NCBI RefSeq assembly: GCF_027744825.2
Contig: NC_071334.1
Coordinates: 39,657,437-39,721,436 of the forward strand
Direction of reading: 5' to 3'
Length of the DNA: 64,000 nucleotides
DNA from: Synchiropus splendidus
Taxonomy: Eukaryota; Chordata; Actinopteri; Syngnathiformes; Callionymidae
Under the pieces are notes generated by a model, which was not told the DNA's origin, did not search any database, and saw only the letters and a program-made list of their open reading frames with translations. Of this stretch, positions 49,066 to 60,939 are shown in pieces. Made by a program: the position numbers and the translations under genes. The number at the start of each line of letters is the position of its first letter. Positions within the stretch are counted from its first letter, which is position 1.

Positions 49066-50193
49066 GCTTTTCAGCCTGAGATAAGGTGGGTTTCGGAACG
49101 CCAAACATAAAAGTGTTGATAACTTTCGAAAAACACTTCCGACAGCTTAGATTTGATGTGTACCTACTAGAAAGACCCTTTCTGCTATAGTGGGAGGTTA
49201 AAATTTCATGTTCTGAAGCTTCCGTGAAAAGTTATGGCACAATGCACAAAAACGCTTTTCAGCCTGAGATAAGGTGGGTTTCGGAACGCCAAACATAAAA
49301 GTGTTGATAACTTTCGAAAAACACTTCAGACAGCTTAGATTTGGTGTGCAACTACGAGAAAGTCCCTTTCTGCTATAGTGGGTGGTTAAATTTTCATGTT
49401 CTGTAGCTTCCCTGAAAAGTTATGGCACAATGCACAAAAACGCTTTTCAGCCTGAGATAAGGTGGGTTTCGGAACGCCAAACATAAAAGTGTTGATAACT
49501 TTCGAAAAACACGTCAGACAGCTTAGATTTGATGTGCACCTACTAGAAAGTCCCTTTCTGCTATAGTGGGAGGTTAAAATTTCATGTTCTGAAGCTTCCC
49601 TGAAAAGTTATGGCACAATGCGTAAAAACGCTTTTCGGCCTGAGATAAGGTGGGTTTCGGAACGCCAAACATAAAAGTGTTGATAACTTTCGAAAAACAC
49701 TTCAGACAGCTTAGATTTGATGTGCAACTACTAGAAAGACCCTTTCTGCTATAGTGGGAGGTTAAAATTTCATGTTCTGAAGCTTCCCTGAAAAGTTATG
49801 GCACAATGCACAAAAACGCTTTTCAGCCTGAGATAAGGTGGGTTTCCGAACGCCAAACATAAAAGTGTTAATTACTTTCGAAAAACACTTCAGACAGCTA
49901 AGATTTTAAATGCCACTACTAGAAAGACCCTTTCTGCTATAGTGGGAGGTTGAAATTTCATGTTCTGAAGCTTCCCTGAAAAGTTATGGCACAATGCACA
50001 AAAACGCTTTTCAGCCTGAGATAAGGTGGGTTTCGGAACGCCAAACATAAAAGTGTTGATAACTTTCAAAAGACACTTCAGACAGCTTAGATTTGATGTG
50101 CACCTACTAGAAAGACCCTTTCTGCTATAGTGGGAGGTTAAAATTTCATGTTCTGAAGCTTCCCTGAAAAGTTATGGCACAATGCACAAAAAC
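49066..50193 (+). repeat. Module M, copy 3 (six monomers, one lost)
   Basis: It shows CTTCCGACAG/GTGTACC, CTACGAGAAAGTCC/GTGGGTGG, CACGTCAG/AAAGTCC, TTTTCGGCC, TTTCCGAACG with CTAAGATTTTAAATGCC, and TTTCAAAAGACAC. The GATTAGATG/CAACAACTAG monomer present in copies 1 and 2 is missing between the last two. Private changes include CTTCCGTGAA (49,222), AAATTTTCATG and CTGTAGC (49,388-49,407), TTAATTACTTTC (49,868) and GGTTGAAATT. Confidence 0.8.
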
Positions 50194-50756
50194 GCTTTTC
50201 AGCCTGAGATAAGATGGGTTTCGGAACGCAAACATAAAAGTGTTGATAACTTTCGAAAAACACTTCAGACAGCTTAGATTTGATGTGCACCTACTAGAAA
50301 GACCCTTTCTGCTATAGTGGGAGGTTAAAATTTCATGTTCTGAAGCTTCCCTGAAAAGTTATGGCACAATGCACAAAAACGCTTTTCAGCCTGAGATAAG
50401 GTGGGTTTCGGAACGCCAAACATAAAAGTGTTAATAACTTTCGAAAAACATTTCAGACAGCTAAGATTTGATGTACAACTACTAGAAAGACCCTTTCTGC
50501 TATAGTGGGAGGTTAAAATTTCATGTTCTGAAGCTTCCCTGAAAAGTTATGGCACAATGCACAAAAACGCTTTTCAGCCTGAGATAAGGTGGGTTTCGGA
50601 ACGCCAAACATAAAAGTGTTGATAACTTTCGAAAAACACTTCAGACAGCTAAGATTTGATGTGCAACTACTAGAAAGACCCTTTCTGCTATAGTGGGAGG
50701 TTAAAATTTCATGTTCTGAAGCTTCCCTGAAAAGTTATGGCACAATGCACAAAAAC
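50194..50756 (+). repeat. Three monomers, including one 187-bp copy with a 1-bp deletion
   Basis: The first monomer reads TAAGATGGG and GAACGCAAACAT, missing one C near 50,229. The next two (GTTAATAAC with CTAAGATTTG/GTACAAC, then CTAAGATTTG with GCAAC) repeat 752 bp later at 51,133 and 51,321, giving a local 4-mer periodicity. Confidence 0.75.
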
Positions 50757-51696
50757 GCTTTTCAGCCTGAGATAAGGTGGGTTTCGGAACGCCAAACATA
50801 AAAGTGTTGATAACTTTCGAAAAACACTTCAGACAGCTTAGATTTGATGTGCACCTACTAGAAAGGCCCTTTCTGCTATAGTGGGAGGTTAAAATTTCAT
50901 GTTCTGAAGCTTCCCTGAAAAGTTATGGCACAATGCGTAAAAACGCTTTTCAGCCTGAGATAAGGTGGGTTTCGGAACGCCAAACATAAAAGTGTTGATA
51001 ACTTTCGAAAAATATTTCAGACAGCTTAGATTTGATGTGCAACTACTAGAAAGACCCTTTCTGCTATAGTGGGAGGTTAAAATTTCATGTTCTGAAGCTT
51101 CCCTGAAAAGTTTTGGCACAATGCACTAAAACGCTTTTCAGCCTGAGATAAGGTGGGTTTCGGAACGCCAAACATAAAAGTGTTAATAACTTTCGAAAAA
51201 CACTTCAGACAGCTAAGATTTGATGTACAACTACTAGAAAGACCCTTTCTGCTATAGTGGGAGGTTAAAATTTCATGTTCTGAAGCTTCCCTGAAAAGTT
51301 ATGGCACAATGCACAAAAACGCTTTTCAGCCTGAGATAAGGTGGGTTTCGGAACGCCAAACATAAAAGTGTTGATAACTTTCGAAAAACACTTCAGACAG
51401 CTAAGATTTGATGTGAAACTACTAGAAAGACCCTTTCTGCTATAGTGGGAGGTTAAAATTTCATGTTCTGAAGCTTCCCTGAAAAGTTATGGCACAATGC
51501 ACAAAAACGCTTTTCAGCCAGAGATAAGGTGGGTTTCGGAACGCCAAACATAAAAGTGTTGATAACTTTCGAAAAACACTTCAGACAGCTTAGATTTGAT
51601 GTGCACCTACTAGAAAGGCCCTTTCTGCTATAGTGGGAGGTTAAAATTTCATGTTCTGAAGCTTCCCTGAAAAGTTATGGCACAATGCACAAAAAC
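50757..51696 (+). repeat. Second copy of the five-monomer segment at 43,236-44,176
   Basis: It has the same order (AGGCC; AAATATTTCAG with AAGTTTTGG; GTACAAC; CTAAGATTTG; CCAGAG). Private changes are GCACTAAAACG (51,123) and GTGAAACTAC (about 51,413). Both copies contain the same chance minus-strand open frame running through three monomers (43,368-43,607 and 50,889-51,119). Confidence 0.82.
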
Positions 51697-52824
51697 GCTT
51701 TTCAGCCTGAGATAAGGTGGGTTTCGGAACGCCAAACATAAAAGTGTTGATAACCTTCGAAAAACACTTCAGACAGCTTAGATTTGGTGTGCAACTACTA
51801 GAAAGACCCTTTCTGCTATAGTGGGAGGTTAAAATTTCATGTTCTGAAGCTTCCCTGAAAAGTTATGGCACAATGCACAAAAACGCTTTTCAGCCTGAGA
51901 TAAGGTGGGTTTCGGAACGCCAAACATAAAAGTGTTGATAACTTTCGAAAAACACTTCAGACAGCTTAGATTTGATGTGCACCTACTAGAAAGGCCCTTT
52001 CTGCTATAGTGGGAGGCAATAATTTCATGTTCTGAAGCTTCCCTGAAAAGTTATGGCACAATGCACAAAAACGCTTTTCAGCCTGAGATAAGGTGGGTTT
52101 CGGAACGCCAAACATAAAAGTGTTGATAACTTTCGAAAAACACTTCAGACAGCTTAGATTTGATGTGCACCTACTAGAAAGGCCCTTTTTGCTATAGTGG
52201 GAGGTTAAAATTTCATGTTCTGAAGCTTCCCTGAAAAGTTATGGCACAATGCACAAAAACGCTTTTCAGCCTGAGATAAGGTGGGTTTCGGAACGCCAAA
52301 CATAAAAGTGTTAATAACTTTCGAAAAACACTTCAGACAGCTAAGATTTCATGTACAACTACTAGAAAGACCCTTTCTGCTATAGTGGGAGGTTAAAATT
52401 TCATGTTCTGAAGCTTCCCTGAAAAGTTATGGCACAATGCACAAAAACGCTTTTCAGCCTGAGATAAGGTGGGTTTCGGAACGCCAAACATAAAAGTGTT
52501 GATAACTTTCGAAAAACACTTCAGACAGCTTAGATTTGATGTGCACCTACTAGAAATGCCCTTTCTGCTATAGTGGGAGGTTAAAATTTCATGTTCTGAA
52601 GCTTCCCTGAAAAGTTATGGCACAATGCGTAAAAACGCTTTTCAGCCTGAGATAAGGTGGGTTTCGGACCGCCAAACATAAAAGTGTTGATAACTTTCGA
52701 AAAACACTTCAGACAGCTTAGATTTGATGTGCAACTACTAGAAAGACCCTTTCTGCTATAGTGGGAGGTTAAAATTTCATGTTCTGAAGCTTCCCTGAAA
52801 AGTTATGGCACAATGCACAAAAAC
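51697..52824 (+). repeat. Six monomers, three of which recur at 58,684-59,247
   Basis: Monomers at 51,885, 52,073 and 52,261 (GCACC/AGGCC with GGCAATAA; GCACC/AGGCC with CCTTTTTGC; GTTAATAAC with CTAAGATTTCATGTAC) are repeated in order at 58,684, 58,872 and 59,060, 36 monomers away. The others carry AGAAATGCC (52,553) and TTCGGACCGCC (about 52,667). Confidence 0.72.
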
Positions 52825-53012
52825 GCTTTTCAGCCTGAGATAAGGTGGGTTTCGGAACGCCAAACATAAAAGTGTTGATAACTTCCGAAAAACACTTCCG
52901 ACAGCTTAGATTTGGTGAGCACCTACTAGAAAGACCCTTTCAGCTATAGTGGGAGCTTAGAATTTCATGTTCTGAAGCTTCCCTGAAAAGTTATGGCACA
53001 ATGCACAAAAAC

Positions 53013-53208
53013 GCTTTTCAGCGTTTTTTATCTCAATAAGGTGGGTTTCGGAACGCCAAACATAAAAGTGTTGATAACTTTCGAAAAACACTTCAGACAG
53101 CTTAGATTTGGTGTGCAACTACTAGAAAGACCCTTTCTGCTATAGTGGGAGGTTAAAATTTCATGTTCTGAAGCTTCCCTGAAAAGTTATGGCACAATGC
53201 ACAAAAAC
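53013..53208 (+). repeat. 196-bp monomer with fold-back-like substitution, copy 1
   Basis: Between TTTTCA and AAGGTGGG the usual GCCTGAGAT (9 bp) is replaced by GCGTTTTTTATCTCAAT (17 bp), a net gain of 8 bp. The new sequence makes AAAAACGC-TTTTCA-GCGTTTTT, a perfect 8-bp hairpin stem at 53,007-53,028. It also contains TTATCTCA, the reverse complement of the TGAGATAA normally at this place. This is the pattern expected from template switching or a snap-back during replication; the mechanism is inference. Confidence 0.9.
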
Positions 53209-53772
53209 GCTTTTCAGCCTGAGATAAGGTGGGTTTCGGAACGCCAAACATAAAAGTGTTGATAACTTTCGAAAAACACTTCAGACAGCTTAGATTTGAT
53301 GTGCACCTACTAGAAAGGCCCTTTCTGCTATAGTGGGAGGTTAAAATTTCATGTTCTGAAGCTTCCCTGAAAAGTTATGGCACAATGCGTAAAAACGCTT
53401 TTCAGCCTGAGATAAGGTGGGTTTCGGAACGCCAAACATAAAAGTGTTGATAACTTTCGAAAAACACTTCAGACAGCTTAGATTTGATGTGCAACTACTA
53501 GAAAGACCCTTTCTGCTATAGTGGGAGGTTAAAATTTCATGTTCTGAAGCTTCCCTGAAAAGTTATGGCACAATGCACAAAAACGCTTTTCAGCCTGAGA
53601 TAAGGTGGGTTTCGGAACGCCAAACATAAAAGTGTTGATAACTTCCGAAAAACACTTCCGACAGCTTAGATTTGATGTGCACCTACTAGAAAGACCCTTT
53701 CAGCTATAGTGGGAGCTTAAAATTTCATGTTCTGAAGCTTCCCTGAAAAGTTATGGCACAATGCACAAAAAC

Positions 53773-53968
53773 GCTTTTCAGCGTTTTTTATCTCAATAAG
53801 GTGAGTTTCGGAACGCCAAACATAAAAGTGTTGATAACTTTCGAAAAACACTTCAGACAGCTTAGATTTGGTGTGCAACTACTAGAAAGACCCTTTCTGC
53901 TATAGTGGGAGGTTAAAATTTCATGTTCTGAAGCTTCCCTGAAAAGTTATGGCACAATGCACAAAAAC
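53773..53968 (+). repeat. 196-bp fold-back monomer, copy 2
   Basis: It carries the same 17-bp replacement as copy 1, exactly 760 bp downstream. It differs by TAAGGTGAG instead of TAAGGTGGG just after the replacement. Confidence 0.9.
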
Positions 53969-54344
53969 GCTTTTCAGCCTGAGATAAGGTGGGTTTCGGA
54001 ACGCCAAACATAAAAGTGTTGATAACTTTCGAAAAACACTTCAGACAGCTTAGATTTGATGTGCACCTACTAGAAAGGCTCTTTCTGCTATAGTGGGAGG
54101 TTAAAATTTCATGTTCTGAAGCTTCCCTGAAAAGTTATGGCACAATGCGTAAAAACGCTTTTCGGCCTGAGATAAGGTGGGTTTCGGAACGCCAAACATA
54201 AAAGTGTTGATAACTTTCGAAAAACACTTCAGACAGCTTAGATTTGATGTGCAACTACTAGAAAGACCCTTTCTGCTATAGTGGGAGGCAATAATTTCAT
54301 GTTCTGAAGCTTCCCTGAAAAGTTATGGCACAATGCACAAAAAC

Positions 54345-55096
54345 GCTTTTCAACCTGAGATAAGGTGGGTTTCGGAACGCCAAACATAAAAGTGTTGATA
54401 ACTTTCGAAAAACACGTCAGACAGCCTAGATTTGATGTGCACCTACTAGAAAGTCCCTTTCTGCTATAGTGGGAGGTTAAAATTTCATGTTCTGAAGCTT
54501 CCCTGAAAAGTTATGGCACAATGCGTAAAAAGGCTTTTCGGCCTGAGATAAGGTGGGTTTCGGAACGCCAAGCATAAAAGTGTTGATAACTTTCGAAAAA
54601 CACTTCAGACAGCTTAGATTTGATGTGCAACTACTAGAAAGACCCTTTCTGCTATAGTGGGAGGTTAAAATTTCATGTTCTGAAGCTTCCCTGAAAAGTT
54701 ATGGCACAATGCACAAAAACGCTTTTCAGCCTGAGATAAGGTGGGTTTCCGAACGCCAAACATAAAAGTGTTAATAACTTTCGAAAAACACTTCAGACAG
54801 CTAAGATTTTAAATGCCACTACTAGAAAGACCCTTTCTGCTATAGTGGGAGGTTAAAATTTCATGTTCTGAAGCTTCCCTGAAAAGTTATGGCACAATGC
54901 ACAAAAACGCTTTTCAGCCTGAGATAAGGTGGGTTTCGGAACGCCAAACATAAAAGTGTTGATAACTTTCGAAAAACACTTCAGACAGCTTAGATTAGAT
55001 GTGCAACTACTAGAAAGACCCTGCCTGCTATAGTGGGAGGTTAAAATTTCATGTTCTGAAGCTTCCCTGAAAAGTTATGGCACAATGCACAAAAAC
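54345..55096 (+). repeat. Partial module M, copy 4 (four monomers)
   Basis: The order is CACGTCAG with AAAGTCC (54,345), GCGTAAAAAGGC with TTTTCGGCC (54,533), TTTCCGAACG with CTAAGATTTTAAATGCC (54,721) and GATTAGATG (54,909). This corresponds to monomers 3-6 of module M. Private changes are TTTTCAACC, CAGCCTAG, CCAAGCATAAAAG and CCCTGCCTGC. The fragment lies between the two 1,520-bp fold-back HOR pairs. Confidence 0.8.
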
Positions 55097-55848
55097 GCTT
55101 TTCAGCCTGAGATAAGGTGGGTTTCGGAACGCCAAACATAAAAGTGTTGATAACTTTCGAAAAACACTTCAGACAGCTTAGATTTGATGTGCACCTACTA
55201 GAAAGACCCTTTCTGCTATAGTGGGAGGTTAAAATTTCATGTTCTGAAGCTTCCCTGAAAAGTGATGGCACAATGCACAAAAACGCTTTTCAGCCTGAGA
55301 TAAGGTGGGTTTCGGAACGCCAAACAAAAAAGTGTTGATAACTTTCGAAAAACACTTCAGACAGCTTAGATTTGGTGTGCAACTACTAGAAAGACCCTTT
55401 CTGCTATAGTGGGAGGTTAAAATTTCATGTTCTGAAGCTTCCCTGAAAAGTTATGGCACAATGCACAAAAACGCTTTTCAGCCTGAGATAAGGTGGGTTT
55501 CGGAACGCCAAACATAAAAGTGTTGATAACTTTCGAAAAACACTTCAGACAGCTTAGATTTGATGTGCACCTACTAGAAAGGCCCTTTCTGCTATAGTGG
55601 GAGGGTAAAATTTCATGTTCTGAAGCTTCCCTGAAAAGTTATGGCACAATGCGTAAAAACGCTTTTCAGCCTGAGATAAGGTGGGTTTCGGAACGCCAAA
55701 CATAAAAGTGTTGATAACTTTCGAAAAACACTTCAGACAGCTTAGATTTGATGTGCAACTACTAGAAAGACCCTTTCTGCTATAGTGGGAGGTTAAAATT
55801 TCATGTTCTGAATCTTCCCTGAAAAGTTATCGCACAATGCACAAAAAC
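55097..55848 (+). repeat. Four linker monomers before the second fold-back HOR pair
   Basis: The monomers carry AAAAGTGATGG (55,261), CCAAACAAAAAAG with TTGGTGTGC (55,285), GCACC/AGGCC with GAGGGTAA (55,473), and GCGTAAAA with TGAATCTTCC and TTATCGCAC (55,661). The last three resemble the monomers flanking the fold-back monomer elsewhere in this region. Confidence 0.7.
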
Positions 55849-56036
55849 GCTTTTCAGCCTGAGATAAGGTGGGTTTCGGAACGCCAAACATAAAAGTGTT
55901 GATAACTTCCGAAAAACATTTCCGACAGCTTAGATTTGATGAGCACCTACTAGAAAGACCCTTTCAGCTATAGTGGGAGCTTAGAATTTCATGTTCTGAA
56001 GCTTCCCTGAAAAGTTATGGCACAATGCACAAAAAC

Positions 56037-56232
56037 GCTTTTCAGCGTTTTTTATCTCAATAAGGTGGGTTTCGGAACGCCAAACATAAAAGTGTTGATT
56101 ACTTTCGAAAAACACTTCAGACAGCTTAGATTTGGTGTGCAACTACTAGAAAGACCCTTTCTGCTATAGTGGGAGGTTAAAATTTCATGTTCTGAAGCTT
56201 CCCTGAAAAGTTATGGCACAATGCACAAAAAC
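56037..56232 (+). repeat. 196-bp fold-back monomer, copy 3
   Basis: It has the same 17-bp replacement as copies 1 and 2 (GCGTTTTTTATCTCAAT, starting at 56,045), with the 8-bp hairpin stem intact. GTTGATTACTTTC is a private change just downstream. Confidence 0.9.
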
Positions 56233-56796
56233 GCTTTTCAGCCTGAGATAAGGTGGGTTTCGGAACGCCAAACATAAAAGTGTTGATAACTTTCGAAAAA
56301 CACTTCAGACAGCTTAGATTTGATGTGCACCTACTAGAAAGGCCCTTTCTGCTATAGTGGGAGGTTAAAATTTCATGTTCTGAAGCTTCCCTGAAAAGTT
56401 ATGGCACAATGCGTAAAAACGCTTTTCAGCCTGAGATAAGGTGGGTTTCGGAACGCCAAACATAAAAGTGTTGATAACTTTCGAAAAACACTTCAGACAG
56501 CTTAGATTTGATGTGCAACTACTAGAAAGACCCTTTCTGCTATAGTGGGAGGTTAAAATTTCATGTTCTGAAGCTTCCCTGAAAAGTTATGGCACAATGC
56601 ACAAAAACGCTTTTCAGCCTGAGATAAGGTGGGTTTCGGAACGCCAAACATAAAAGTGTTGATAACTTCCGAAAAACACTTCCGACAGCTTAGATTTGAT
56701 GTGCACCTACTAGAAAGACCCTTTCAGCTATAGTGGGAGCTTAAAATTTCATGTTCTGAAGCTTCCCTGAAAAGTTATGGCACAATGCACAATAAC

Positions 56797-56992
56797 GCTT
56801 TTCAGCGTTTTTTATCTCAACAAGGTGGGTTTCGGAACGCCAAACATAAAAGTGTTGATAACTTTCGAAAAACACTTCAGACAGCTTAGATTTGGTGTGC
56901 AACTACTAGAAAGACCCTTTCTGCTATAGTGGGAGGTTAAAATTTCATGTTCTGAAGCTTCCCTGAAAAGTTATGGCACAATGCACAAAAAC
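56797..56992 (+). repeat. 196-bp fold-back monomer, copy 4, with decayed hairpin
   Basis: The replacement starts at 56,805. The left hairpin arm just upstream is AATAACGC instead of AAAAACGC, and the right side reads CTCAACAAGG instead of CTCAATAAGG. This copy has therefore drifted since the duplication, and the stem is no longer perfect. Confidence 0.9.
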
Positions 56993-57368
56993 GCTTTTCA
57001 GCCTGAGATAAGGTGGGTTTCGGAACGCCAAACATAAAAGTGTTGATAACTTTCGAAAAACACTTCAGACAGCTTAGATTTGATGTGCACCTACTAGAAA
57101 GGCCCTTTCTGCTATAGTGGGAGGTTAAAATGTCATGTTCTGAAGCTTCCCTGAAAAGTTATGGCACAATGCGTAAAAACGCTTTTCGGCCTGAGATAAG
57201 GTGGGTTTCGGAACGCCAAACATAAAAGCGTTGATAACTTTCGAAAAACACTTCAGACAGCTTAGATTTGATGTGCAACTACTAGAAAGACCCTTTCTGC
57301 TATAGTGGGAGGCAATAATTTCATGTTCTGAAGCTTCCCTGAAAAGTTATGGCACAATGCACAAAAAC

Positions 57369-58307
57369 GCTTTTCAGCCTGAGATAAGGTGGGTTTCGGA
57401 ACGCCAAACATAAAAGTGTTGATAACTTTCGAAAAACACTTCAGACAGCTTAGATTTGATGTGCACCTACTAGAAAGGCCCTTTTTGCTATAGTGGGAGG
57501 TTAAAATTTCATGTTCTGAAGCTTCCCTGAAAAGTTATGGCACAATGCGTAAAAACGCTTTTCAGCCTGAGATAAGGTGGGTTTCGGAACGCCAAACATA
57601 AAAGTGTTAATAACTTTCGAAAAACACATCAGACAGCTTAGATTTGATGTGCAACTACTAGAAAGACCCTTTCTGCTATAGTGGGAGGCTAAAATTTCAT
57701 GTTCTGAAGCTTCCCTGAAAAGTTATGGCACAATGCACAAAAACGCTTTTCAGCCTGAGATAAGGTGGGTTTCGGAACGCCAAACATAAAAGTGTTGATA
57801 CCTTTCGAAAAACACTTCAGACAGCTTAGATTTGATGTGCACTACTAGAAAGACCCTTTCTGCTATAGTGGGAGGCTAAAATTTCATGTTCTGAAGCTTC
57901 CCTGAAAAGTTATGGCACAATGCACAAAAACGCTTTTCAGCCTGAGATAAGGTGGGTTTCGGAACGCCAAACATAAAAGTGTTAATAACTTTCGAAAAAC
58001 ACTTCAGACAGCTTAGATTTGATGTGCACCTACTAGAAAGACCATTTCTGCTATAGTGGGAGGTTAAAATTTCATGTTCTGAAGCTTCCCTGAAAAGTTA
58101 TGGCACAATGCACAAAAACGCTTTTCAGCCTGAGATAAGGTGGGTTTCGGAACGCCAAACATAAAAGTGTTGATAACTTTCGAAAAACACTTCAGACAGC
58201 TTAGATTTGATGTGCAACTACTAGAAAGACCCTTTCTGCTATAGTGGGAGGTTAAAATTTCATGTTCTGAAGCTTCCCTGAAAAGTTATGGCACAATGCA
58301 CAAAAAC
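57369..58307 (+). repeat. Five-monomer segment repeated at 62,633-63,572
   Basis: Shared order: GCACC/AGGCC with CCTTTTTGC; GCGTAAAA/GTTAATAAC with CACATCAG and GGCTAAAA; a GGCTAAAA monomer; GTTAATAAC with GCACC and GACCATTTC; a consensus-like monomer. The offset is 28 monomers (CACATCAG markers 5,264 bp apart). The third monomer lacks one base in GTGCACTAC (57,841) and is 187 bp. Confidence 0.82.
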
Positions 58308-59059
58308 GCTTTTCAGCCTGAGATAAGGTGGGTTTCGGAACGCCAAACATAAAAGTGTTGATAACTTTCGAAAAACACTTCAGACAGCTTAGATTTGGTG
58401 TGCAACTACTAGAAAGACCCTTTCTGCTATAGTGGGAGGTTAAAATTTCATGTTCTGAAGCTTCCCTGAAAAGTTATGGCACAATGCACAAAAACGCTTT
58501 TCAGCCTGAGATAAGGTGGGTTTCGGAACGCCAAACATAAAAGTGTTGATAACTTTCGAAAAACACTTCCGACAGCTTAGATTTGATGTGTACCTACTAA
58601 AAAGACCCTTTCTGCTATAGTGGGAGGTTAAAATGTCATGTTCTGAAGCTTCCCTGAAAAGTTATGGCACAATGCACAAAAACGCTTTTCAGCCTGAGAT
58701 AAGGTGGGTTTCGGAACGCCAAACATAAAAGTGTTGATAACTTTCGAAAAACACTTCAGACAGCTTAGATTTGATGTGCACCTACTAGAAAGGCCCTTTC
58801 TGCTATAGTGGGAGGCAATAATTTCATGTTCTGAAGCTTCCCTGAAAAGTTATGGCACAATGCACAAAAACGCTTTTCAGCCTGAGATAAGGTGGGTTTC
58901 GGAACGCCAAACATAAAAGTGTTGATAACTTTCGAAAAACACTTCAGACAGCTTAGATTTGATGTGCACCTACTAGAAAGGCCCTTTTTGCTATAGTGGG
59001 AGGTTAAAATTTCATGTTCTGAAGCTTCCCTGAAAAGTTATGGCACAATGCACAAAAAC
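58308..59059 (+). repeat. Four linker monomers before the 5-mer HOR
   Basis: The order is TTGGTGTGC; CTTCCGACAG/GTGTACC with CTACTAAAAAG and AAAATGTCATG; GCACC/AGGCC with GGCAATAA; GCACC/AGGCC with CCTTTTTGC. The last two, with 59,060, repeat 51,885-52,448. AAAATGTCATG also appears at 57,128, 59,571, 60,511 and 61,076. Confidence 0.72.
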
Positions 59060-60939
59060 GCTTTTCAGCCTGAGATAAGGTGGGTTTCGGAACGCCAAAC
59101 ATAAAAGTGTTAATAACTTTCGAAAAACACTTCAGACAGCTAAGATTTCATGTACAACTACTAGAAAGACCCTTTCTGCTATAGTGGGAGGTTAAAATTT
59201 CATGTTCTGAAGCTTCCCTGAAAAGTTATGGCACAATGCACAAAAACGCTTTTCAGCCTGAGATAAGGTGGGTTTCGGAACGCCAAACATAAAAGTGTTG
59301 ATAACTTTCGAAAAACACGTCAGACAGCTTAGATTTGATGTGCAACTACTAGAAAGACCCTTTCTGCTATAGTGGGAGGTTAAAATTTCATGTTCTGAAG
59401 CTTCCCTGAAAAGTTATGGCACAATGCGTAAAAACGCTTTTCGGCCTGAGATAAGGTGGGTTTCGGAACGCCAAACATAAAAGTGTTGATAACTTTCGAA
59501 AAACACTTCAGACAGCTTAGATTTGATGTGCAACTACTAGAAAGACCCTTTCTGCTATAGTGGGAGGTTAAAATGTCATGTTCTGAAGCTTCCCTGAAAA
59601 GTTATGGCACAATGCACAAAAACGCTTTTCAGCCTGAGATAAGGTGGGTTTCGGAACGCCAAACATAAAAGTGTTGATAACTTTCGAAAAACACTTCCGA
59701 CAGCTTAGATTTGATGTGTACCTACTAGAAAGACCCTTTCTGCTATAGTGGGAGGTTAAAATTTCATGTTCTGAAGCTTCCCTGAAAAGTTATGGCACAA
59801 TGCACAAAAACGCTTTTCAGCCTGAGATAAGGTGGGTTTCGGAACGCCAAACATAAAAGTGTTGATAACTTTCGAAAAACACTTCAGACAGCTTAGATTT
59901 GGTGTGCAACTACTAGAAAGACCCTTTCTGCTATAGTGGGAGGTTAAAATTTCATGTTCTGAAGCTTCCCTGAAAAGTTATGGCACAATGCACAAAAACG
60001 CTTTTCAGCCTGAGATAAGGTGGGTTTCGGAACGCCAAACATAAAAGTGTTAATAACTTTCGAAAAACACTTCAGACAGCTAAGATTTCATGTACAACTA
60101 CTAGAAAGACCCTTTCTGCTATAGTGGGAGGTTAAAATTTCATGTTCTGAAGCTTCCCTGAAAAGTTATGGCACAATGCACAAAAACGCTTTTCAGCCTG
60201 AGATAAGGTGGGTTTCGGAACGCCAAACATAAAAGTGTTGATAACTTTCGAAAAACACGTCAGACAGCTTAGATTTGATGTGCAACTACTAGAAAGACCC
60301 TTTCTGCTATAGTGGGAGGTTAAAATTTCATGTTCTGAAGCTTCCCTGAAAAGTTATGGCACAATGCGTAAAAACGCTTTTCGGCCTGAGATAAGGTGGG
60401 TTTCGGAACGCCAAACATAAAAGTGTTGATAACTTTCGAAAAACACTTCAGACAGCTTAGATTTGATGTGCAACTACTAGAAAGACCCTTTCTGCTATAG
60501 TGGGAGGTTAAAATGTCATGTTCTGAAGCTTCCCTGAAAAGTTATGGCACAATGCACAAAAACGCTTTTCAGCCTGAGATAAGGTGGGTTTCGGAACGCC
60601 AAACATAAAAGTGTTGATAACTTTCGAAAAACACTTCCGACAGCTTAGATTTGATGTGTACCTACTAGAAAGACCCTTTCTGCTATAGTGGGAGGTTAAA
60701 ATTTCATGTTCTGAAGCTTCCCTGAAAAGTTATGGCACAATGCACAAAAACGCTTTTCAGCCTGAGATAAGGTGGGTTTCGGAACGCCAAACATAAAAGT
60801 GTTGATAACTTTCGAAAAACACTTCAGACAGCTTAGATTTGGTGTGCAACTACTAGAAAGACCCTTTCTGCTATAGTGGGAGGTTAAAATTTCATGTTCT
60901 GAAGCTTCCCTGAAAAGTTATGGCACAATGCGTAAAAAC
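59060..60939 (+). repeat. 5-monomer HOR (940 bp), two near-identical tandem copies
   Basis: Copies run 59,060-59,999 and 60,000-60,939. Ordered markers recur 940 bp apart: CTAAGATTTCATGTAC (CATGTAC at 59,149 and 60,089), CACGTCAG with GCAAC, GCGTAAAA/TTTTCGGCC with AAAATGTCATG (59,571 and 60,511), CTTCCGACAG/GTGTACC, and TTGGTGTGC. I saw no clear internal difference between copies. The last three types continue in altered form to 61,316, which suggests a degraded third copy. Confidence 0.88.

Larger units (their letters stand above)
52825..54344 (+). repeat. 4-monomer HOR of 760 bp, two tandem copies, each with a 196-bp monomer
   Basis: Copies run 52,825-53,584 and 53,585-54,344. Each has an AACTTCCGAAAAACACTTCCG monomer with CCTTTCAGC and GGGAGCTTA, then a 196-bp monomer with the insertion GCGTTTTTTATCTCAAT, then a GCACC monomer with AGGCC (AGGCT in copy 2), then a GCGTAAAA monomer. 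The period is 4 x 188 + 8. Copies differ at, for example, GGTGAGC/GATGTGC and GCTTAGAA/GCTTAAAA, and at the last monomer (TTTTCGGCC and GGCAATAA in copy 2). The whole 1,520-bp pair recurs at 55,849. Confidence 0.9.
55849..57368 (+). repeat. Second copy of the 760-bp HOR pair (offset 3,024 bp)
   Basis: Units 55,849-56,608 and 56,609-57,368 repeat the pair at 52,825 in order. The offset of 3,024 bp equals 16 monomers plus the two 8-bp insertions crossed. Shared details support block duplication: GAGCACC with GGGAGCTTAGAA in the first unit and GGGAGCTTAAAA in the second of both pairs, and TTTTCGGCC with GGCAATAA in the last monomer of both pairs. Confidence 0.88.

Noticed and set aside
53007..53028. 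Hairpin AAAAACGC-TTTTCA-GCGTTTTT followed by T residues, resembling a bacterial rho-independent terminator
   Set aside because: The setting is a eukaryotic satellite with no gene upstream; the T run and stem come from a rearranged monomer. It is reported instead as a fold-back variant.
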